Assembly (NCBI GenBank): GCA_021296255.1
Contig: JAGWAU010000047.1
Location: 1-49,125 of the forward strand
Direction: 5' to 3'
Origin: Alphaproteobacteria bacterium
Lineage (GTDB): Bacteria; Pseudomonadota; Alphaproteobacteria; UBA2966
Length of the DNA: 49,125 bases
Below, in pieces: positions 16,052-25,262 of this stretch. The translations under genes were made by a program, and so were the position numbers. Below the pieces are notes generated by a model that did no database searches, was not told the DNA's origin, and saw only the letters and a program-made list of their open reading frames with translations. The stretch's first letter is position 1. Each line of letters starts with the position of its first letter.

Positions 16052-17395
16052 CTACAGAGGTTGCTTCGTGTAATCGTATTCGGGCTCGTACAGGGAATCC
16101 TCGATCGAGGTCTTGTGTACGACCTTCAACCTCTGATTCTCGACTAGAGAAATATACTGTTCCGCGTGGGCTTGGTGGCTTCCGCCCCGGAACAGCTTGT
16201 GGCCCTGAGGGTGCTCGATCCCTTCATTGAACCAGCGGATGTTCTCGAGCGTCTCGATGAATGCCGCTTTGTCCTTCGCCGTGGGATCCACGTAGCCGCT
16301 CTGCTCCACCGTCTGCTTGATGGCGAAGAGCGTTTCCCAGCAGCCGAACATGTGCGAGGCATAGGCAGTGTCCTTGGGGTCGTCCACGTAGGTGCCGGTA
16401 TCCGTCATGCCCACCTTCTGGCGGTAAAAGTCGGCAGCCCGGGTCGGCAGGCCGTCGGCGTAGCGTGGAAAGCCTTCCCAAAAATACGTGCCCTCCAGGA
16501 ACTCCAGGCCGGGGCTCGCGATGTTGACGCCTTCCAGCGAGTCAATGAAGCCGAAGATTTGCGGCCGGTTGTTGCCGAAATGCTCGCCCATCTCGCGCAC
16601 GAAGGTCAGAACACCGGGACCCACCATGACGTGGTAGAGCAGTTCCGTATCCGACGGGATGCGTGGGAAGTATTTGGTGAACGATGATTCCCTGGGTGGA
16701 ATCGGGATGAGTTCTTTCATCTCCGCGCCATTGGCCTTCACGGCCGCTCCGAAGTAGTCCCTGTGAGCATAGCCAAAGGCATAGTCCGGGAAGATCATGG
16801 TCACCTTCTTGCCGAGCTTGTCCAGGACCCATTTGGCGATAGCGGTCATCTGCGAGCGCACGTCGGAGGTGCCGGCCTGGAACACGTAGCGACTGAACTG
16901 CCCGTTGGGAACCGCCGGGGTCTCACTGACCACAAAGTACGGCATCTTCAATTCGCCGGCACGCGGCGCCGAGCCGATCACGACGTGCGAGAACAGCGTG
17001 CCGAAAACGAAATCGACCTTGTGCAGGTTCGCGAACTTCTCGACGACCTCGGCCCCGCGCTTGGGATCGGTACCGTCGTCTTCGACGATCAGCTCGATCG
17101 GCCGGCCGCCGATGCCGCCGGTCTCGTTGATCAGTTTCACCGCAGCCTTGGTGGTGCGCTCGTACCAGCGTCCGTATCCGGCGCCGATTCCGGTTCGGTG
17201 CGCCTGGAATCCGAGCTTGAGAGGCTTGTCAGTCGCCGAAGCCGCCCGGGGCGTGAAGGGACTTGGGATGATGCCGCTGACGAGTCCGCCAGCCGCCGCG
17301 CCACTCGCCAGGGCGGCGCCTTTGAACAATCCGCGTCGGGAGACACCCTGACGACGCAGTTGGGTTGTCTTGTTGTCGGTCTCTTTCTTGGTCAT
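16052..17395 (-). CDS. Liv-type ABC transporter substrate-binding protein, Tat-exported
   Basis: Periplasmic binding protein of 447 residues, peripla_BP_6 type. The N-terminus has a twin-arginine signal: SRRGLFK at residues 19-25, then an Ala/Gly-rich hydrophobic stretch to about residue 45 and a likely cleavage near AASA (51-54). The mature part starts LKLGFQAHRTG and contains LINETGGIGGRPIELIVEDDGTDP (about residues 91-114), typical of Leu/Ile/Val-binding-protein relatives. Members bind amino acids, amides, urea or aromatic acids. The ATG at 17395 follows GGAGGA with an 8-base gap. It lies directly between the membrane protein and the livHMGF block. A nicotinate, nicotinamide or other ring-acid ligand is a context guess only. 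Confidence 0.9.
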   Translation of the reverse strand: MTKKETDNKTTQLRRQGVSRRGLFKGAALASGAAAGGLVSGIIPSPFTPRAASATDKPLKLGFQAHRTGIGAGYGRWYERTTKAAVKLINETGGIGGRPIELIVEDDGTDPKRGAEVVEKFANLHKVDFVFGTLFSHVVIGSAPRAGELKMPYFVVSETPAVPNGQFSRYVFQAGTSDVRSQMTAIAKWVLDKLGKKVTMIFPDYAFGYAHRDYFGAAVKANGAEMKELIPIPPRESSFTKYFPRIPSDTELLYHVMVGPGVLTFVREMGEHFGNNRPQIFGFIDSLEGVNIASPGLEFLEGTYFWEGFPRYADGLPTRAADFYRQKVGMTDTGTYVDDPKDTAYASHMFGCWETLFAIKQTVEQSGYVDPTAKDKAAFIETLENIRWFNEGIEHPQGHKLFRGGSHQAHAEQYISLVENQRLKVVHKTSIEDSLYEPEYDYTKQPL

Positions 17396-17519
17396 CGCTG
17401 CATCCTCCGCGCAGAACGTGAGCTGTCGTTCACGACGCTCGAACGGTAACACGATGGGAGCGACGCGCCAAGTTCGCTCATTGGTTACTCGTGAGAATTT
17501 TCGTACATTTATCAGCTAC

Positions 17520-18956
17520 TTACCCGGCAGCCGGCGTCGACAACAGCCAGAGACCGAACATCGTGTAGGCGATCATCAAGACGGTCATGGGAATCTGGCT
17601 GAGTACGGCGCTTCGCGGCCTCGCATAAAGACGGATGGCCAGGAAGTGGGCAATCGCGACCGCGACCACGTGAGCGGCCACGATACCGACGACCTGGAAG
17701 TTCCAGATCAGCTCGATGGACGTACGGTTCGTTACGATGGAGGCGTGTACGTGCATGTCGCGGGTGCCGATCAAGTTCCAGCCGAGCGCGAACGGGTCGG
17801 ACAATGCGCGCAGCGTGAACTGGCTGTCCAGAAGGAGCTCCGGAAGGTAGTGGGCGAAGTGGTAGCCGAAGGCGATCGGCGCGATCGCCACCACGAAGCA
17901 TCCCAGTTGCGTTCCGATCGGCACATCGGATTTGGCGAGCAGGTGTCCCAGGGTTACGGCGAGGCAGTACACGGACACGAGGGCGCCGAAGACCGCCGCC
18001 AGTCCCAGCGAATTGATTCCGATGAGAGCGGTCCGGCCCGGATACTCCAGCGGGTTTACGCCAACAAAGTCGAGCCAGAGAAAAGTTCGCGAGAAACCGT
18101 CGAACGAGACGGAGGAAAGGGCCAATAGGATGAAAACCATGCCGCTTAGCGGGAGGACGCCCACGTCCAGCAGACGCATGCCGGGAATGGTGATGAAGGT
18201 AGCCCGACGTCTCCCTTCTTCATCCAAGCCGAAGGGGGACAGCCACGAGACGATGCGGAAGAAGATCGAGAAGATCTCCCCATAGCGCAGCCAGGTCTCG
18301 AGGCCGAACAACAGCGTGCCCGTAACCGTGATCAGGAAATAGACGATCACGGCGTGCGCCAGCAGTGCCGGATCCTGCGGTGCGGGATAGACCAGTTCGA
18401 ACCAGGCAAACGCCAGGAAGAGGACGATCGCCGGCCAATATCCCGCGGCTTCGGGATACGACATGGGTGGGATTTGCCTCCAGCGGTCAAGGGGCGTCAG
18501 GGCGGTCAGCAAGTAATGCAGAGCCCTCCACGGATGGAGGAAAGCCCACAGGTTCCCGAAGATCGCGTGAAGAAACGTGAGCGCGACCCACCATATGGTC
18601 CAGAGCATCAGAGGAAGCGGATTGGAGAGAGGGTCCCGGTTTCCCAAGTAACCGGTAGCGATGAGCGCCAGGACGATGACGAGCGTGGCCGCGCTCGGCA
18701 TGAGCGGATTCCAAGCCGGCGCTGAGCCAAGTTTGCAGCGGGCGCGCTCCAGCGCGTTGAGGCCGGTCGCCGGGACCGCGGCCATCAGTACGAACGTCAG
18801 CGCGACGACTACGGCACCCCCGCCGATATACAGGTCGGTCGGCAGCAGCAGGATGACCCCGCGCTCCGTGGCATGGGCGAACGCGGAGGTGGGTAACAAC
18901 AGCCAAAGACCGAGCCAAGGGAGTATCCCTCCCGATCTTTGAATATGCCGAGCCAT
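17520..18956 (-). CDS. Polytopic membrane protein of unknown function
   Basis: Integral membrane protein of 478 residues with about eleven hydrophobic helices, preceded by a cleavable-looking signal ending in PTSAFA followed by HATERG. Several His and Trp residues lie in or next to helices, for example FLHAIFGNLWAFLHPWRALH (about residues 127-146), a YHFAHYLPELL segment (about 367-377) and RDMHVHASI (about 400-408). I do not recognise a transporter family with certainty; there is a faint resemblance, from memory, to membrane proteins annotated as fenitrothion-hydrolase-like. It follows HyuB by 60 bases and precedes the ABC binding protein, so it is probably part of the same catabolic unit, either as a second transporter or a membrane enzyme. 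Confidence 0.8.
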   Translation of the reverse strand: MARHIQRSGGILPWLGLWLLLPTSAFAHATERGVILLLPTDLYIGGGAVVVALTFVLMAAVPATGLNALERARCKLGSAPAWNPLMPSAATLVIVLALIATGYLGNRDPLSNPLPLMLWTIWWVALTFLHAIFGNLWAFLHPWRALHYLLTALTPLDRWRQIPPMSYPEAAGYWPAIVLFLAFAWFELVYPAPQDPALLAHAVIVYFLITVTGTLLFGLETWLRYGEIFSIFFRIVSWLSPFGLDEEGRRRATFITIPGMRLLDVGVLPLSGMVFILLALSSVSFDGFSRTFLWLDFVGVNPLEYPGRTALIGINSLGLAAVFGALVSVYCLAVTLGHLLAKSDVPIGTQLGCFVVAIAPIAFGYHFAHYLPELLLDSQFTLRALSDPFALGWNLIGTRDMHVHASIVTNRTSIELIWNFQVVGIVAAHVVAVAIAHFLAIRLYARPRSAVLSQIPMTVLMIAYTMFGLWLLSTPAAG

Positions 18957-19016
18957 TGGCGTTCTCTCTTTTTCATGGGACGAAGAGCCCCGATGGCTCG
19001 AACGTCTTCCCCTCCC

Positions 19017-20768
19017 CTACTCCGCCGCACGAGCGGTTACACGGCGTTCGGCCCGGAGCTTCTCGGTGGCAGCCGCATCCAGAGCATCCGCCGACAGCAC
19101 AACGCCGTAGAGTTCGGCGGCCTGCTCGACCGTGTAATAGCCGCGGCTTACGTCGTCGCGCACGAGTTCAGGATCGCGGTCGAGCGGATCGCCATAGCCG
19201 CCGCCGCCCGGCGTCGACACGCGGACGCGGTCGCCCGCCGAGATATGGATGTCCTGCTCCTTGGACAGGTGTGGCGGAATATGGGTCTTGCCGTTGCGGG
19301 TTACGCGGACCTTATTGACGTCGCCGTCCGAGCCGCCCAGCACACCTTGGGGACCGGTGCGCCCGTGATCCATGACGAAGGAGGCCCTGGCCTCTCCGCG
19401 CCGCAATGTCACCTCGTAGTTGATGCCGAAGCCGCCGCGTCGTTTGCCGGCCCCGCCGGAGCCCTCGTGCAGCGAGTACTCCTCGAACAGCACGGGGTAG
19501 CGCTGTTCCACGATCTCGACCGGCTGGGTCTTGGAGATGCCGATGGTAGAGCAGCCGTTCGAGATGCCGTCGGCGTCGGCGTTTCCGCCATACCCGCCAC
19601 CGCTCAACAGATACATGATGTAGCTGCGATCCTCCTCGGGGTCGTAACCGCCCAGCGCGAAGTTGCCGCTCGTGCCTGCAGGCGCGGCGAACAGGAGATC
19701 GGGCAACGCCGGAGTCAGGGCGGCGAACACCGACTCCGCAATGCGTTGACTCACTTCGGCCGCGCAACCGGAGACCGGACGCGGATACTCGGCATAGAGA
19801 AAAGTGCCTTTCGGATCTTCGATGTGAAGCGGCGCGTAAGTTCCGGCGTTGATCGGAACTTCGGGAAAGATGTGCTTGACCGCGAGATAGATAGCGGATC
19901 GCGTGGTGGCGATTACGCTGTTCATGGGGCCGAGACACGGTGGACTCGAGTCCGACATATCGAAGTAGAGATCCGTGTCGGTCTTGCGGATCTTCATGTC
20001 GATCTCGAGTGGTTCGTCAACGACTCCGTCGGAGTCGACGTACGCCACGCCGTGGTACTCGCCGTCGGGAATCGTCGCGATCTTGGTCCGCATCTGCCGT
20101 TCCGCCCGCGCGCGCAGTTCGACGATGCATTCGTCGACGGTGTCCTTCCCGTAGCGGTCGAGCAGGGCCGTAAAACGCCGCTCGCCGACGGTCAGTGCCG
20201 CGGCCTGTGCCTTGATGTCACCGATGCGCTGATCCGCCAATCGGATATTCGAGAAGATGATCTCCATGATCTCCTCGTCCATCACGCCTTCCTTGAACAG
20301 CTTGACCGGCGGCAGCCGCAGTCCTTCCTGCTCAACCTCCGTGGCGTTGGCGGAGAAGCCGCCGGGCACGCCCCCGCCCGTGTCCGGCCAGTGCCCCGTG
20401 TTGGAGAGCCAGGCATACATCTCACCCTCGTAGAAGAACGGCTTGTTGAAGCGCACGTCCATCAGATGCGTGCCGCCAAGATAGGGATCGTTGACGATAT
20501 ACATATCGTCCGGCTTCAGGTCCTTGGCGCGCTCGATGACCTCCCGCGTGCCGAACTGCATGGTACCCACGAAGACCGGCAGGCCGAGTTCTCCCTGGGC
20601 GATCAGGTCGCCCGTATCCTTGTGATAGATGCCGTCGGATCGGTCCAGGGCTTCGGATATGACCGGGCTGAAGGCGGAACGCACGAAGGCCAGATCCATC
20701 TCATTGCAGACCTGTTGCAGACCGCTTTGGATCACGGCGAGAGTCACGGGGTCGATAGTCGATGTCAT
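19017..20768 (-). CDS. hyuB: Hydantoinase B / oxoprolinase family protein (HyuB), locus 1
   Basis: Protein of 583 residues, the beta partner of the ATP-dependent hydantoinase/5-oxoprolinase/carboxylase superfamily. Typical features are the DPVTLAVIQSGLQQVCNEM start, FVGTMQFGTREVIERA, IVNDPYLGGTHLMDVRF (about residues 86-102, a conserved metal or active-site stretch), GHWPDTGGGVPGGF, and a Gly-rich C-terminal part with EGSGGAGKRRGGFG and TPGGGGYGDP. The ATG at 20768 overlaps the hyuA stop by 4 bases (ATGA). With HyuA it would hydrolyse or carboxylate a cyclic or linear amide, lactam or ketone at the cost of ATP. In this operon the lactam made by 6-hydroxynicotinate reduction is an attractive substrate, but this is inferred. 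Confidence 0.92.
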   Translation of the reverse strand: MTSTIDPVTLAVIQSGLQQVCNEMDLAFVRSAFSPVISEALDRSDGIYHKDTGDLIAQGELGLPVFVGTMQFGTREVIERAKDLKPDDMYIVNDPYLGGTHLMDVRFNKPFFYEGEMYAWLSNTGHWPDTGGGVPGGFSANATEVEQEGLRLPPVKLFKEGVMDEEIMEIIFSNIRLADQRIGDIKAQAAALTVGERRFTALLDRYGKDTVDECIVELRARAERQMRTKIATIPDGEYHGVAYVDSDGVVDEPLEIDMKIRKTDTDLYFDMSDSSPPCLGPMNSVIATTRSAIYLAVKHIFPEVPINAGTYAPLHIEDPKGTFLYAEYPRPVSGCAAEVSQRIAESVFAALTPALPDLLFAAPAGTSGNFALGGYDPEEDRSYIMYLLSGGGYGGNADADGISNGCSTIGISKTQPVEIVEQRYPVLFEEYSLHEGSGGAGKRRGGFGINYEVTLRRGEARASFVMDHGRTGPQGVLGGSDGDVNKVRVTRNGKTHIPPHLSKEQDIHISAGDRVRVSTPGGGGYGDPLDRDPELVRDDVSRGYYTVEQAAELYGVVLSADALDAAATEKLRAERRVTARAAE

Positions 20769-22828
20769 GATCTGGTCTCGTTCCAATCTCCGGCGAGCGC
20801 GCCGACGGTGACGACGAGGTTGCCGGCGGCGTCCACGCGTACGTCGCATTCTGGCTCGATAACGGTCGTCGTATCCAGTTGCTCGACGATCGCGGGCCCG
20901 CTGAATTCGGTTCCCGGCGGCAGATCTTCACGATGAAGGACGGGTGTTTCCTGCCACCCGCTCCGGTACCAGACATAGCGCTTCACACCCGATCCGTTCC
21001 CGCCGTCTTTGCCGCGGGTTGCCAGCGCGGCGAGCTCGGTGCTCGTTCTCCGGCCGATCACGGCGGTATGCAGATTGACGAGCACCGCCTTGATCTCCGG
21101 AAGATCGACGGCGAAGCGGTCCCAATACACCTCTTCGAACATCTTGCGCAGCTCGTCGCGGGTTGTGTTGGGCGACGGAACCGGGACCGTGAGGATGTGG
21201 CTCTGTCCCACGAACTGCATGTCCGCGTCGTGCACGAAACGCAGATCCTCGACTTCGATCCCTTCCCGTTCGATGGTCTCCCGGCCTTCCGCCATTTGCG
21301 CTTCGAGAATTGACGTGAACAAATCCATGTCGAGTACGTCGAGGGGGGCGTTGACGGTGTTGACGTAGTCGTGCCGCACATCCGCGACCACGCAGCCGAT
21401 CGCACTGGTGATACCGGGACGGATGGGAACGATGACCTTGGGAATGCCGAGTTCGCGGGCCAAGGCCACGACGTGCAAGGGGCCGGCGCCGCCGAATGCG
21501 AACAGCGCAAAGTCGCGAGGATCCTGTCCGCGTGCGAGAGTCACCATCCGCAAGGCACCGGCCATATGATTGTTGGCCACCTGCAGGATGGCGCTGGCGG
21601 CCTCGTCGATGTTCAGCCCCAGCGGTGCGCCGATGTCCTTTGAGATCGCGCCACGCACGTGGTCCAGCGTGACCGGCGAGTCCACCGCCAGCAGCGCGTC
21701 AGGGTTGAGTCGCCCCAGGGCGAGGTTGGCGTCGGTAATCGTCGGCCGCTCGCCGCCGCGGCCGTAGCAGATGGGTCCCGGCACCGCGCCAGCGCTTTCG
21801 GGCCCTACCTGAAGCATACCCGCATCGTCGATCCGTGCGATGGATCCACCGCCCGCGCCAATGGTATGGACGTCCACCATGGGAACGTGGATCGGCAAGG
21901 CATAAGCGAGCTCGAGCTCGGAGCTGACCTGGGGGATGCCGTCCCGAATAATGCCCACGTCGCAGCTCGTCCCACCCATGTCGTAGGTGACGACGTCCAT
22001 GAACCCTGCGCGTCCCGCAGTGTGGGCAGCGGCCATCACGCCCGACGCCGGGCCCGACATCACCGTGTTTACGGCGGCGTCGGAGACGATCCGTGCCGAG
22101 ACGGTGCCGCCGTTACCCTGCATGACCAGGAGATCGTTGGCGTATCCCCTCTCTCGCAGTTCTTCGGACAGGCGATCGATATAGCGGCGCAGGATCGGTT
22201 GAACCGATCCGTTGACCGCGGCAGTGGTGCCCCGTTCGTATTCCCGATATTCCGAGAGGATGGCGTGGCCCATCGTGATGTAGTCGTTGGGCCAGAGTTC
22301 CGCCGCAACTTCGGCGGCGCGGCGTTCATGGGACGGATTGACGTAAGAGTGAAGGAAATGGATCACCAGCGACTCAACGTCCAGGTCAAGTAGCGTCCGG
22401 CATGCCTGTCGCACACCTTCTTCATCAAGGGGTCGATACACTCGACCCTGCGCGTCCATCCGCTCCTCCACCTCGATACGAAGCTCTCGTGGAATCAAAG
22501 GTTCGAATACGCCCTTCAAGCCGTAGGCGTTCGGACGTGTTCTTCGACCCAACTCCAGCACGTCGCGGAATCCTGTCGTAGTTATGAGCCCGACCTTGGA
22601 CAGCTTCCGCTCAAGCACCGCGTTTGTCGTCGTGGTGGTGCCGTGCACCACGACTTTCACGTCCGACAGTGCGACGCCGGTTTCCGCAATCGCTGCAAGA
22701 ACGCCGTACGCTTGGTTCTCCGGCGTGCTCGGTACCTTCGCGATACGCGGTTCTCCGCCTTCCGTGTCCGCAACGATCAAATCCGTGAACGTGCCGCCCA
22801 CGTCGACGCCGATTATGTGATTTCGCAT
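20765..22828 (-). CDS. hyuA: Hydantoinase A / oxoprolinase family protein (HyuA), locus 1
   Basis: ATP-binding partner of HyuB, 687 residues, of the ASKHA-like hydantoinase A family. The N-terminal phosphate loop is GVDVGGTFTDLIVAD (residues 7-21), followed by VVHGTTTTTNAVLERK (about 60-75), and the second nucleotide-binding region has DMGGTSCDVGII (about 289-300) with GAGGGSIA and FGGAGPLH further on. Members use ATP to activate the substrate carbonyl. The ATG at 22828 overlaps the preceding UPF0280 gene by 16 bases. No small third subunit such as that of acetone carboxylase is present, so the pair looks like an oxoprolinase or N-methylhydantoinase type. The second HyuAB pair of the window lies 25 kb away in a different operon. 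Confidence 0.92.
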   Translation of the reverse strand: MRNHIIGVDVGGTFTDLIVADTEGGEPRIAKVPSTPENQAYGVLAAIAETGVALSDVKVVVHGTTTTTNAVLERKLSKVGLITTTGFRDVLELGRRTRPNAYGLKGVFEPLIPRELRIEVEERMDAQGRVYRPLDEEGVRQACRTLLDLDVESLVIHFLHSYVNPSHERRAAEVAAELWPNDYITMGHAILSEYREYERGTTAAVNGSVQPILRRYIDRLSEELRERGYANDLLVMQGNGGTVSARIVSDAAVNTVMSGPASGVMAAAHTAGRAGFMDVVTYDMGGTSCDVGIIRDGIPQVSSELELAYALPIHVPMVDVHTIGAGGGSIARIDDAGMLQVGPESAGAVPGPICYGRGGERPTITDANLALGRLNPDALLAVDSPVTLDHVRGAISKDIGAPLGLNIDEAASAILQVANNHMAGALRMVTLARGQDPRDFALFAFGGAGPLHVVALARELGIPKVIVPIRPGITSAIGCVVADVRHDYVNTVNAPLDVLDMDLFTSILEAQMAEGRETIEREGIEVEDLRFVHDADMQFVGQSHILTVPVPSPNTTRDELRKMFEEVYWDRFAVDLPEIKAVLVNLHTAVIGRRTSTELAALATRGKDGGNGSGVKRYVWYRSGWQETPVLHREDLPPGTEFSGPAIVEQLDTTTVIEPECDVRVDAAGNLVVTVGALAGDWNETRS

Positions 22829-23730
22829 GGCGTGCCTTTTTGTACGGGTCCAATGTTGCGGTACGCGGCGACATCCCGTCGCCCTTCGATGGCGTGTGAG
22901 CCAACGATCCGGGTTTCGCCCTTCAAGGTGAGGGCCGCCGCGACGATCCTCCCGGTCACCTGCATACTTCTGGCGGCATCGGCGCCCCGTTGAAGTGCCG
23001 TATCGATGGAAGCGGAGTCGAGAGTTCCGACATCGACCGTGACGGGGCGCTCGCCCAGGTCACTGTCGAGCTCGATGCTCACGGCTGGAACCCGCCGTAC
23101 CGCCGGGTGATCGACGTCGACGGTGTTGGCGATCAAGGTCGCCGCGACATCCGCATCCGCCGCCGTACGTGCAAGCACCGTGACACTATCGGCGATGCCG
23201 AGCGACATGCTACGCCCCTGCCAACCGCTGGTCGCGATGCCGCGTACCGGTGTTTCGAAGGAGACCTCCGCTCGGCCGTCCAGGGCGGGGGCATCGAAAT
23301 CGGACACCATGCCGACCGTGAATCTCTCACCTGCCGCCAGATGTAGCGCGATGTCCCCACCGTTGTTGACATACGCTCTTTTCAAGGTGCGATCTTCTAT
23401 CGCGGCCGCCAGTGCCGCGTCCGCGACGGCCCCCGCCACCGCCGCCATGGGGGTCACGAAGACTTTCCGATGGGGCCGAACCGCAGCGGCCATACGCCGA
23501 GCCACGGGTCCGTGGAACTCTTCCCGGATTTGGGACATTGGGGTCCGCAACAATTTGAGTTCGTCCACGAGCCGATGTAGTACGCCGTCGAAGAAGCCGG
23601 CCACCTGTCGATAGGCGGCCTCGACCTCCGGTTTCGCGCCGAACGCCTCGACGATGAGATCGATCGGACCGTGATGGAGATGCAGGCGGAGCCCGTCCGG
23701 AAGCATGGCGGACCTGGGTCGGTCCATCAT
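22813..23730 (-). CDS. UPF0280 family protein (ApbE-related)
   Basis: Protein of 305 residues in the UPF0280 family, distantly related to the flavin transferase ApbE. The diagnostic stretch is RAYVNNGGDIALHL (about residues 137-150), preceded by a PMAAVAGAVADAAL segment (about 94-107) and followed by VRGIATSGWQGRSMSLG (about 182-198). ApbE proteins attach FMN to Thr residues of target proteins; UPF0280 members lack a firmly established reaction. It sits immediately after the 6-hydroxynicotinate-reductase-like gene with a 4-base ATGA overlap, which suggests a maturation or accessory role for that reductase. This inference rests on coupling and family relationship alone. The start is ATG 23730; a second in-frame ATG follows directly. 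Confidence 0.88.
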   Translation of the reverse strand: MMDRPRSAMLPDGLRLHLHHGPIDLIVEAFGAKPEVEAAYRQVAGFFDGVLHRLVDELKLLRTPMSQIREEFHGPVARRMAAAVRPHRKVFVTPMAAVAGAVADAALAAAIEDRTLKRAYVNNGGDIALHLAAGERFTVGMVSDFDAPALDGRAEVSFETPVRGIATSGWQGRSMSLGIADSVTVLARTAADADVAATLIANTVDVDHPAVRRVPAVSIELDSDLGERPVTVDVGTLDSASIDTALQRGADAARSMQVTGRIVAAALTLKGETRIVGSHAIEGRRDVAAYRNIGPVQKGTPCEIT

Positions 23731-25259
23731 GCCTTCGCCCCGAGGAATGAAGCTTCATCGAGGGGCCAGGGCGACCCGCCGGACCAGGCTTCCTGGCGTA
23801 CACCGTCCGCATCGATGTCTTCCAGCTCGCGGATACTGTCCGTGTGTCCGCCGAGTGCCGCGTAGTCGTCTCGACCCAAGGTGAACTCGATGGGGGCCAC
23901 GATGGCCGGTGTCGGAACGTATCCGAACCCGTTTGCCGGCAAGCGAGTCACGTCTACCATGATCGTGATACCGCCCCCGGGCCATACGAATGCCGGAGCT
24001 CCGCCGCAAGTGACCCGTGTCAATGTCCGGTGTACCGAATGGGTCAACCGGACCGGGTTTTCGGTGACGCCGGCACGGAGACTACCTCCCGCGCCCGCCA
24101 TGAACAGAATCGACGTCAGGGCCGGTTCGCAGTTTTCGCCGATCCGACTCACGACCATGTCGAGATGCTCCGGCATGGCCGCGGGTTCCGGCTCCAAGTC
24201 CTCATCGAGAACGAAGTACGCGGAATCCTCTCCCGTCGTGCTGACCATGAGAAGGCGCAATCCCGGGTGCGCCTTCTTCGGGTCGATCTTCTCGATAATT
24301 GCGAGGGGATCTGTGACGTCCGTGCCACCCCAGCCGCTCCCCGGCTCCGCGACCTGAAAGTAGCGCCCGGGCGTCGAGCGGCGACCGCGGACCCGGATTC
24401 CGGACGGCTCCATTCCCAGAAAGCGGCCGGCTTGATGCTCGCTCAGCACGCCGGTGATATGGTCGTCGACGACGATGACTTCGTCGGCATGGCCGTGCCA
24501 CTGCTTGGCGAATATGCCGATGGTGGCGGATCCGCAGCCGACCCTCATGCGCTCCTCCTTGAGATCGTCGATGATCGGAGGCTGGCCGGCCTGCAGCGTG
24601 AGGCTCGCGCCGCCTTCGACGGTGAAGTCGACGGCCTCTCCGTTGCAGAGATCGAGCATCATTCGACAGGTGACGGTCCCCTCCTTCTTGCTGCCTCCCG
24701 TCAAATGCCGGACGCCTCCGAGCGCCAGCATCTGTGAGCCGTACTCGGCCGTGGTGACGTGCCCCACCTGCTCTCCTTCGCAGCGAACCGGTGCGGTCTC
24801 GGGTCCGACGTAACGGTCGGTGTCGATCTTCGCCTTCAGGCCGCAGTAGCTGAAGATTCCTTCGGAGACGACCGTCACCATGTCGATGCCCCGATGCTCG
24901 CCCGCGACGATGAACGGCGCGGGTTTGTAGTCCGGGTACGTGGTTCCCGAACCGATCCCGGTGATGAAGGTATCCGCGGGGCGCAGCACGGTGCCGTCCC
25001 AGTCGCCCTCTCCGGCGAAGGGAACGGCATTTCCCGACGCATCCGTGGCCTTGCGCATCACCGCCATGGGGTCCATGCGGGTGAGCACGCCGTCCATGTT
25101 GCCGTAGCGGTCGCAGGCACCGGTCCGCCCCGGCCGTATCCGGCACAACACCGGACAGGCGTCACACGTGACCATCCCCGCGGTTTTGTCGCGCAAGGCG
25201 GCTTCCAGAGTGTCGGTGCCGGTGGTATCCAACTTGGTATGGGTCGGCCTGTCTGACAT
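23727..25259 (-). CDS. 6-hydroxynicotinate reductase-like Fe-S protein
   Basis: Protein of 510 residues that I recognise as 6-hydroxynicotinate-reductase-like. Such enzymes reduce 6-hydroxynicotinate to 1,4,5,6-tetrahydro-6-oxonicotinate in reductive nicotinate breakdown. The N-terminus has a Fe-S cysteine set Cys32, Cys35, Cys39 and Cys49 (CDACPVLC...GACDRYG). More conserved-looking Cys residues occur in FSYCGLKAK, VTCRMMLDLCN, MRVGCGSATIG and RVTCGGAPAF, so a further cluster is possible. A Gly-rich region AGAGGSLRAGVTENPV lies near residue 400. It starts 3 bases after the stop of the fused molybdenum hydroxylase and overlaps UPF0280 by 4 bases. The family call is moderately strong; the exact substrate may be another hydroxypyridine acid. 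Confidence 0.8.
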   Translation of the reverse strand: MSDRPTHTKLDTTGTDTLEAALRDKTAGMVTCDACPVLCRIRPGRTGACDRYGNMDGVLTRMDPMAVMRKATDASGNAVPFAGEGDWDGTVLRPADTFITGIGSGTTYPDYKPAPFIVAGEHRGIDMVTVVSEGIFSYCGLKAKIDTDRYVGPETAPVRCEGEQVGHVTTAEYGSQMLALGGVRHLTGGSKKEGTVTCRMMLDLCNGEAVDFTVEGGASLTLQAGQPPIIDDLKEERMRVGCGSATIGIFAKQWHGHADEVIVVDDHITGVLSEHQAGRFLGMEPSGIRVRGRRSTPGRYFQVAEPGSGWGGTDVTDPLAIIEKIDPKKAHPGLRLLMVSTTGEDSAYFVLDEDLEPEPAAMPEHLDMVVSRIGENCEPALTSILFMAGAGGSLRAGVTENPVRLTHSVHRTLTRVTCGGAPAFVWPGGGITIMVDVTRLPANGFGYVPTPAIVAPIEFTLGRDDYAALGGHTDSIRELEDIDADGVRQEAWSGGSPWPLDEASFLGAKA

Positions 25260-25262
25260 GGT

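Noticed and set aside
17427-17445. Inverted repeat CGTTC...GAACG upstream of the ABC binding-protein gene.
   Set aside because: Arms of 5 bp with a 9-base spacer are expected by chance, and it does not match the 24-bp operator at 28933.
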